This document shows positions 60,359 to 64,000 of a DNA stretch of 64,000 bases, piece by piece (within the stretch, counting starts at the first letter, position 1; the number at the start of each line of letters is the position of its first letter). Below the pieces are notes generated by a model. It did no database searches. It saw only the letters and a program-made list of their open reading frames with translations, and had not been told where the DNA came from. The stretch spans positions 622,188 through 686,187 of the forward strand of contig FJOG01000028.1 in the NCBI GenBank assembly GCA_900073065.1, written 5' to 3'. Origin of the DNA: Phialocephala subalpina (lineage: Eukaryota > Ascomycota > Leotiomycetes > Helotiales > Mollisiaceae). The translations under genes and the position numbers were made by a program.

Positions 60359-61129
60359 TGAAATTAGTTCAATTCAACGCTTCAAATCGGATCGGCACAA
60401 GGGTTGCATTGACTTGAGGACGGAGTTTTGGGATGGGTTCATGCAGAGATTGGGTTATTAGGATCGTTGAGCACCTGGATAGTGCTGTTCATAGAAGACC
60501 TTCTCATATGCACGAGAAGCTGTTCGTAGATTGTATATCCCGGGGTATTGACTCCCAGCTAAACGCCGAGATCTGAGCCTTTGGACAGAAGAACGATCAG
60601 GAGGATCATGGATGGACGGTGTTATGGATTACGCCTGTTACTATTACATCACATATTAAGACTTTTAATTCGTTAATCATCGATTTGTGAATGTCCAGAG
60701 AGGCCAAATCTACTACAGTATTTTAAATAAGACAGATGATTCAAGTCGTCTTAGTAATTCAATATTGAAGAGCATCTAATTTTGTCATTCAAAAAACAAC
60801 ATACAATTCTTGCATGCATTCCTGGCAGCGATTCTCCACACTCCCAAGTATCATGCTTCTATAGAATAAGACGACCATCAAATTGTCGTTCTTCAAGCCG
60901 GACATTCCTCGAGTGTGCTCAGGGGCAGCTCCATCAACTCCAAGCTAATTGGTCGAACCCCGGAAAGTCCGTGCACAATTCGGCTACAGAAAAAAGTCTC
61001 CCGAAGCCTTTCGAAGCTTCTGCGGACAACGAAAATAAACACCTTCTCTCCTCATACCACGTTTTCAAATTTCCTGCAAACAATCCAATCGCTCTTAATC
61101 CAAAGCTTCAAGCTTACACAACCGTCAAG
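60359..61129. other. Intergenic: kinase 3' region and hsp10 promoter
   Basis: About 0.77 kb. The plus frames at 60782-61190 lie in the hsp10 upstream region and have no features. Around 60640-60780 it is AT-rich. A heat-shock-element-like motif is listed separately. Confidence 0.4.
61003..61020. promoter_or_regulatory. Possible heat-shock element upstream of hsp10
   Basis: GAA at 61003, then TTC directly followed by GAAgcTTC (61010-61020). This includes one perfect GAAnnTTC pair about 110 bp before the hsp10 ATG. Short motif; its position in promoter or 5' UTR is not known. Confidence 0.35.
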
Positions 61130-61936
61130 ATGGTATGTCTGCGACTCACGCTATGATTCAGAATGCGGTTGGAGTCAGCTCATGCCATGAGCTCTCTCCT
61201 TCTGCGCCTGCTGTTACTCCTCCTCTCCCCTGCCTCACGGTTCCTTATTCACAATCAAGGCTCTACATAGGCTCAACTGCTAACAAATCACAAAGTCTAC
61301 AGCACTCAAATCCATCAGATCCCTCGCTCCCCTCCTCGACCGCGTCCTGGTCCAACGCATCAAAGCCGAAGCCAAGACCGCATCCGGCATCTTCCTCCCA
61401 GAATCGAGCGTCAAGGAGTTGAACGAGGCGAAGGTCCTTGCTGTTGGTCCCGGTGGATTGGATAAGGATGGCAAGAGAGTTGCTTGTAGTGTGCAGCCAG
61501 GTGACAAGGTTTTGATTCCTCAGGTATGTAGATTTGCGGATATACGGTTGAGGAATTAGGCTGTAGGATTAAGGTATTGGTTTGGGTGTGTGTATGGAAG
61601 GGGTGTGAAGCTGGGATTCGGATATCTCGGCGGACAAGTTGAGGGAGGATGACGGAATTGGCGGAATGGCGAGAAGGAAAGGAGAGAGATGACATGTCAC
61701 GCTTGCTTATGGCTTTTCAAATTCCTGGATTGGCATCAGGTCTTGTGGGCAAAACGCTGACACGGTCATTTTACAGTACGGTGGATCACCAGTCAAGGTT
61801 GGAGATGAGGAGTATTCGCTTTTCCGGGACCATGAGTAAGTCTTACCAACCCATTGCCTTATGACTCTATCACTTGGCGTGGCAAGCAACAACCACTAAC
61901 CTTCCACGTAGCATCTTGGCCAAGATCAACGAGTAA
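61130..61936 (+). CDS. hsp10: Mitochondrial 10 kDa heat-shock protein (co-chaperonin Hsp10)
   Basis: Four exons: 61130-61132, 61296-61523, 61777-61835 and 61912-61936, giving 104 aa. The first coding exon is only the ATG, followed at once by a GTATGT donor. The rest is a complete GroES-fold protein: LKSIRSLAPLLDRVLVQR, the mobile loop KAEAKTASGIFLPESS that docks on Hsp60, EAKVLAVGPGG, GDKVLIPQYGGSPVKV and a C-terminus of DHDILAKINE. It caps the Hsp60 folding chamber in the matrix. The basic, unprocessed N-terminus (MSTALKSIRSLAPLL) serves as the import signal in this family. Confidence 0.94.
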
Positions 61937-63202
61937 ATGTTCGACCGCCGGGATGGGGTTCAAGGGAGAGAGGCGATTCGAGATACAGAGTGGGGAGGTG
62001 TACCATACAATTGTAAAACAATGCTGCATAGCGAAAGCGAGGGGGAGTGACGGTGGAATTTGCATACTTGATTGATATGTAGGGGAGGAAGATGGAGAGA
62101 TGTGTACTAGGTGTTGATAGGCTGGTTGGCATTTTAGCGGCTGGGTATGAATATGAATCTCCTCTCTTCCAAGCCCTCGCTTTGTTTCGGATTTGACTTT
62201 TGCTTGCTTTTGGTCTGCGGCTTGCACGATTACTTCTTTACAGGCTTATGTGTGCTTGGAAAGGGAGATGCCACTGGTGGAAGCTGGTGTCTGACCATGA
62301 GCAGGTGGGTGGAAAGCCATCTTTTGTGCACAGTATATGATGGCAAGATCACTGGTCCGTGTCAAAGGTCCTCCAGTCAACTCTAGTCAAGTGGCCAGGG
62401 AAGGTTTGGGCCTGACTCTTGAGAGTTCTGTGCTGTCCAGCAGGTATGGTAGCGCAAACACTCCTTCAAACGTGCAAAGGCATGAGCTGCCCATGTCACA
62501 CAAGCAATTGCCACCCGGTGCATCCTATTTAGAGCTGCATCTTCCTCCAGTGCTTACTGTTAACCTATTATGTTCTGCACATGCATTTTTTTGCAAACCT
62601 GTTGTCTTTAAGCAATCAAAGATGTCTGCGCCTCAAACAAAGCTAGCCCCAGCAAATTCCAATCAAAAAGTTGGTCTTCATTTCATTGGTCCAGGAGTTG
62701 TGTTCGGGCGGTGTGAGGGCCTTGGGAAATAAATAGCACTAGTCTCTCTACGCTATTCTTGTTCTTCTGGCACCAGTGGTGTATGCTGCTCTGTGCCCTC
62801 TTTCATTGCTTCGTCTACATATAACGAGAAAGGGCGACCGGATATCAGGATCATCAGAACTAGGGCTGCGAGCAGCAGATCCTTCAATGTCTGGAGCGCG
62901 GCTTCACATCTGTGGATCATTCCTGGTAGCTTGCCTGCATACTTCTTAGCCTTGGGATGGGACAGGATGGATTTGGCAGTAAAATTGGCGTTTCTCTGGC
63001 GAACCTATCCCGCACGAGGCTGGCTTGCTGTGGTCTTGCCGAGGCGCAGCAAGCAAGCTTGTCTCCCATACTCAGGCGTCACTCGGCTCTTCTCGCCTCT
63101 TGCAGATGCTACGGCTTTTGTACGCACGAAAGTATCTCTTTCGAAACACATTGAGAGCATCAAGAGCATAGAAGAAAACAATTGCAAATAAAAAAAGATG
63201 AT
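61937..63202. other. Intergenic after hsp10
   Basis: About 1.27 kb. Frames at 62337-62732 and 62793-63191 (plus) have no domain, no signal peptide pattern and no splice partners. The T-run used as Pol III terminator by the adjacent tRNA-like gene lies at the right end. Confidence 0.45.
63190..63196 (-). terminator. Pol III terminator of the tRNA-like gene
   Basis: Seven consecutive T on the minus strand, starting about seven nt after the 3' end of the tRNA-like gene; this is the usual Pol III stop signal. Confidence 0.6.
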
Positions 63203-63299
63203 TGGACTGCCCGGGACTCGAACCCGGAATTCCTACCGAGCCCAAGATGGCGGCCAAATCCTCCTATACAGGAAATGGTAACCTTTCCACTAGCAGCCC
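63203..63299 (-). tRNA. Intron-containing tRNA or tRNA-like Pol III gene, isotype unresolved
   Basis: The 5' strand GGGCTGC pairs over seven bp (one G-U) with the 3' strand GCAGTCC, discriminator A. The D-arm is GTGG/CCAT (one G-U) with A14, GG and A21 in place. The T-arm is CCGGG-TTCGAGT-CCCGG. The B box GGTTCGAGTCC is perfect and an A box (TAGTGGAAAGG) is present. At 96 nt without the discriminator, an intron of about 22-24 nt is expected. Anticodon stem options: CCTGT/GTAGG gives anticodon AGG (Pro) with two wobble pairs and a 24-nt intron; TTCCT/AGGAA pairs perfectly but gives ATA and a two-nt variable loop. Neither is convincing. A T7 terminator follows. It could also be a tRNA-derived element or pseudogene. 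Confidence 0.6.
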
Positions 63300-63348
63300 C
63301 AATTGATTGATTGATGCTGGGGTTTTGCTTATTTATATTTATACGGAT

Positions 63349-63900
63349 NNNNNNNNNNNNNNNNNNNNNNNNNNNNNNNNNNNNNNNNNNNNNNNNNNNN
63401 NNNNNNNNNNNNNNNNNNNNNNNNNNNNNNNNNNNNNNNNNNNNNNNNNNNNNNNNNNNNNNNNNNNNNNNNNNNNNNNNNNNNNNNNNNNNNNNNNNNN
63501 NNNNNNNNNNNNNNNNNNNNNNNNNNNNNNNNNNNNNNNNNNNNNNNNNNNNNNNNNNNNNNNNNNNNNNNNNNNNNNNNNNNNNNNNNNNNNNNNNNNN
63601 NNNNNNNNNNNNNNNNNNNNNNNNNNNNNNNNNNNNNNNNNNNNNNNNNNNNNNNNNNNNNNNNNNNNNNNNNNNNNNNNNNNNNNNNNNNNNNNNNNNN
63701 NNNNNNNNNNNNNNNNNNNNNNNNNNNNNNNNNNNNNNNNNNNNNNNNNNNNNNNNNNNNNNNNNNNNNNNNNNNNNNNNNNNNNNNNNNNNNNNNNNNN
63801 NNNNNNNNNNNNNNNNNNNNNNNNNNNNNNNNNNNNNNNNNNNNNNNNNNNNNNNNNNNNNNNNNNNNNNNNNNNNNNNNNNNNNNNNNNNNNNNNNNNN
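63349..63900. other. Assembly gap (552 N)
   Basis: Run of unknown bases; frames through it are artefacts. Confidence 0.99.
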
Positions 63901-64000
63901 CGAGACGTGGGGGCGGCTAGGTGGGTGGTGGGGATAGGGGATGGGGATGGGGTGGGATAAGGAGAATACGGAGGTGGATGACATGACGTGATGGGGGACG
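63901..64000. other. Right-edge fragment
   Basis: 100 bp after the gap, G-rich with runs such as GGGGATGG. Too short to assign. Confidence 0.3.

Noticed and set aside
62337..63191. Two plus-strand frames of about 130 codons after hsp10
   Set aside because: No domain, no membrane or signal pattern and no splice continuation.
63160..63984. Long frames through 63349-63900
   Set aside because: They consist almost wholly of unknown bases and also overlap the tRNA-like gene.
1..64000. CRISPR array, prophage, operon or secondary-metabolite cluster
   Set aside because: No repeat-spacer pattern, viral genes or backbone synthase genes were seen; this is eukaryotic nuclear DNA with dispersed housekeeping genes.

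Overview
The window is nuclear DNA from a filamentous ascomycete (Pezizomycotina). Genes are split by short introns, mostly 45-110 nt, with GTRNGT donors, CTNAY branch sites and YAG acceptors. The proteins are fungal types: a nudA-type dynein heavy chain, Exo84, Pmp3, Sat4/Hal4 kinase, a Zn2Cys6 regulator and a DUF3112-type membrane protein. Class was not resolved. Two runs of N (37524-38051 and 63349-63900) are assembly gaps. All exon-intron models were built by hand from splice signals, reading phase and remembered family conservation; no alignment or expression data were available.

Left third (1-25 kb): FAR1-type DNA-binding protein (-), seven-TM DUF3112-like protein (-), PP2A catalytic subunit (-, seven exons), exocyst subunit Exo84 (-) divergent from Tom20 (+), then a cytoplasmic dynein heavy chain (+, 11992-25138) whose central exon is 12.3 kb. 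Middle (26-34 kb): glutathionyl-hydroquinone reductase/omega-class GST of the Ecm4 type (-), ubiquitin-activating enzyme E1 (-), and an FKBP12 gene (-) that can also encode a form with a mitochondrial leader. From 34.1 to 39.3 kb I see no supportable gene; this stretch holds one gap.

Right part (39-64 kb): HIRAN-SNF2-RING helicase of the Rad5/HLTF type (-); an intergenic block with a long near-perfect hairpin and a solo LTR with target-site duplication; a Zn2Cys6 regulator (-) whose frame is broken at least once; Pmp3 (+); a six-exon divergent histone H4 variant (-); Svf1 (-); a nitrilase-family amidase (-) divergent from a 16-exon MFS transporter (+); mitochondrial ribosomal protein uL11m (+); Sat4/Hal4-type kinase (+); Hsp10 (+); and an intron-containing Pol III tRNA-like gene (-) beside the second gap.

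These are mostly core housekeeping genes and form no obvious cluster. Shared themes are mitochondria (Tom20, uL11m, Hsp10 and possible mitochondrial forms of FKBP12 and the Ecm4-type enzyme) and chromatin/DNA damage (Rad5-like helicase, H4 variant). The most unusual items are the H4 variant, the 60-nt-arm hairpin, the two-start FKBP gene, the helicase RING with a missing zinc ligand, and the frameshifted regulator next to the transposon remnant.
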